44,944 nt of DNA, taken from positions 1-44,944 of the forward strand of contig VXMN01000139.1 of assembly GCA_009841055.1 (NCBI GenBank), given 5' to 3'. Positions 43,458-44,944 of the stretch are shown piece by piece. The translations under genes and the position numbers were made by a program. Position 1 is the first letter of the stretch; every line of letters starts with the position of its first letter. The notes below the pieces were generated by a model. The model ran no database searches. It had not been told where the DNA came from and was given only the letters and a program-made list of their open reading frames with translations. This DNA is from Acidobacteriota bacterium. GTDB taxonomy: Bacteria > Acidobacteriota > Terriglobia > Versatilivoradales > Versatilivoraceae.

Positions 43458-44888
43458 ATGGAGGACGGCGTGATTCACTTTCCGGTCCTGCGCTGGGGAG
43501 AACCTTACAAGAGCCTGGAAGTGGAGAAGGTGGTTCACTTCGCCACCGGAGAGCCCGTGGCCGAGGTGAGCCAGGCCAATCCCGGCCTGGTGGCCAGGGA
43601 CATGCGCCGTGCGGAACGGGCCCGCCAGGTCTTGCGCGAGATCCCGTCCAAGGAGCTTCTGAGCAGAATCCAAAAGGCCGGGAGCCTCTTCTCCTCGGCT
43701 GAGCTGCCCTTGGGAGAGGGGACTCAGACCCCCGAGGAGTTTGTTCGGCAGCAGTCGGCGACCACGGGCCTGCCCGAACACATGTGCCGCATGAACATGG
43801 CCAAGCTCAGGTACGTCCTGGACGAGATCGGCAATATCCTGCGCTCGCTGACGCGAGGTCTGGATCTGGATCTGCTGGGTCGCGGCTATGGAGAAGAAGA
43901 GGGACTGATGCGCAGCTATCAGGCCAACACTCCGGTGCTGGGCATGGTGCTGCCCTCCAATTCGCCAGGCGTCCACAGCCTCTGGCTCCCGGTGATCCCG
44001 CTTCAGATCGGCCTGGTCCTGAAGCCCGGCCCCCAGGAGCCCTGGACGCCCTGGCGCATGGCCCAGGCCTTCTTTCAGGCCGGAATCCCCAAGCAGGCCA
44101 TCGCGCTCTATCCCGGCGGCGGGGAGGTGGGGGCCGCCGTGGTCGGCCACTGTCCCAGAAGCCTGATTTTCGGCGGGACCCCCACGGTGGAGCGGTACCA
44201 GGCCAATCCGGCGGTACAGGTCCACGGTCCCGGATTCAGCAAGATCCTGATCGGCGACGACCAGGTGGACAACTGGGAAGACGTCCTTGATCTGTTGGTG
44301 GACAGCGTCCTGGTCAACAGCGGCCGCAGCTGCATCAACTGCTCCGGCATCTGGGCATCCCGCCATACGGAGGAAATCGCGGAGGCCCTGGCTCGCCGGC
44401 TGGGGCCCATCGAGCCGCTGCCGCCCCAGGATGACAGGGCAGCGCTGGCCGCCTTTACCGTGCCCGGACAGGCGGAAGCCATCTCAATCGACATCGATTC
44501 CGGGCTGCAGCAGGAGGGGGTCGAGGAAGTGACCCGCCGGTTCAGGGAGGGGGATCGCCTGGTGCGCATGCAGCGGTGCGACTACCTTCGGCCAACGGTG
44601 GTGCATTGCCAGTCACCCGACGCCGCGCTGGCCGGCAAGGAGTACATGTATCCCTTCGTCTCGGTGGTGCGGTGTCCCCAGGCCAGGATGATCGAATCCA
44701 TCGGCCCCACCCTGGTGGCCACCGGGATCACCGGCGACGAGTCCTTTCGGCGGACCCTGGTGGATGCCCGCAACATCGACCGCCTCAATCTGGGTCCGGT
44801 TCCCACCATCCGCCTCAACTGGCATCAGCCCCATGAAGGCAATATCGTCGACTTCCTGTTCCGGGCCCGTGCCTTTCAGATGGCTTGA
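43458..44888 (+). CDS. Aldehyde dehydrogenase-superfamily protein (acyl reductase-like)
   Basis: NTPVLGMVLPSNSPGVHSLWLPVIPLQIGLVLKPG; VLVNSGRSCINCSGIW (catalytic Cys region); YMYPFVSVVRC. Confidence 0.82.
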   Translation: MEDGVIHFPVLRWGEPYKSLEVEKVVHFATGEPVAEVSQANPGLVARDMRRAERARQVLREIPSKELLSRIQKAGSLFSSAELPLGEGTQTPEEFVRQQSATTGLPEHMCRMNMAKLRYVLDEIGNILRSLTRGLDLDLLGRGYGEEEGLMRSYQANTPVLGMVLPSNSPGVHSLWLPVIPLQIGLVLKPGPQEPWTPWRMAQAFFQAGIPKQAIALYPGGGEVGAAVVGHCPRSLIFGGTPTVERYQANPAVQVHGPGFSKILIGDDQVDNWEDVLDLLVDSVLVNSGRSCINCSGIWASRHTEEIAEALARRLGPIEPLPPQDDRAALAAFTVPGQAEAISIDIDSGLQQEGVEEVTRRFREGDRLVRMQRCDYLRPTVVHCQSPDAALAGKEYMYPFVSVVRCPQARMIESIGPTLVATGITGDESFRRTLVDARNIDRLNLGPVPTIRLNWHQPHEGNIVDFLFRARAFQMA

Positions 44889-44944
44889 GGGAAAGCCCTG
44901 ACTCTTAAAAACATATGCACTCAGCCCACGATCTTACGCGTGTA

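Noticed and set aside
1-44944. tRNA, rRNA, prophage or integrase genes
   Set aside because: None recognised on either strand by motif reading; a tRNAscan-SE/Infernal run would be needed to exclude them fully.

Overview
High-GC bacterial chromosomal window (Acidobacteriota-like by gene content and style; this is inference). It holds about 30 supportable CDSs and one clear RNA gene: RNase P RNA (rnpB, ~38001-38368 +). Main gene blocks: (i) a catabolic-looking region with an enolase-superfamily 3' end, PhyH, two HpaI-type aldolases, four SDR/aminotransferase-type enzymes and an SSS transporter; (ii) two tandem exported ankyrin-repeat proteins on the minus strand; (iii) a YtrA-like GntR regulator, one ABC ATPase and three tandem diverged ~600-aa membrane proteins, the third frameshifted in a C8 tract; (iv) an aminotransferase / ornithine-cyclodeaminase-like / FAD amine-oxidase operon; (v) a LolD-like ATPase with a 1163-aa FtsX-type permease; (vi) adk, thiD, radical SAM, pilin, DUF898 + M48, and an adenylate-forming enzyme + ALDH pair. 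The most unusual signals are the GntR/ABC/triplicated-permease locus, whose perfect GTGTA-N13-TACAC operator sits between a -35 box and the start codon, and a rich set of dispersed intergenic repeats. The repeats include 18 uninterrupted heptamers that provide the stop codon of the symporter gene, 10-nt-period arrays just after stop codons, and a ~200-bp repeat with a covarying hairpin. Several repeats abut gene scars: an ankyrin remnant, an aminotransferase 3'-end duplicate and an in-frame internally deleted cyclase. No CRISPR array, tRNA, rRNA, intact IS or prophage was recognised. All family calls are by eye from motifs; no database search was run.
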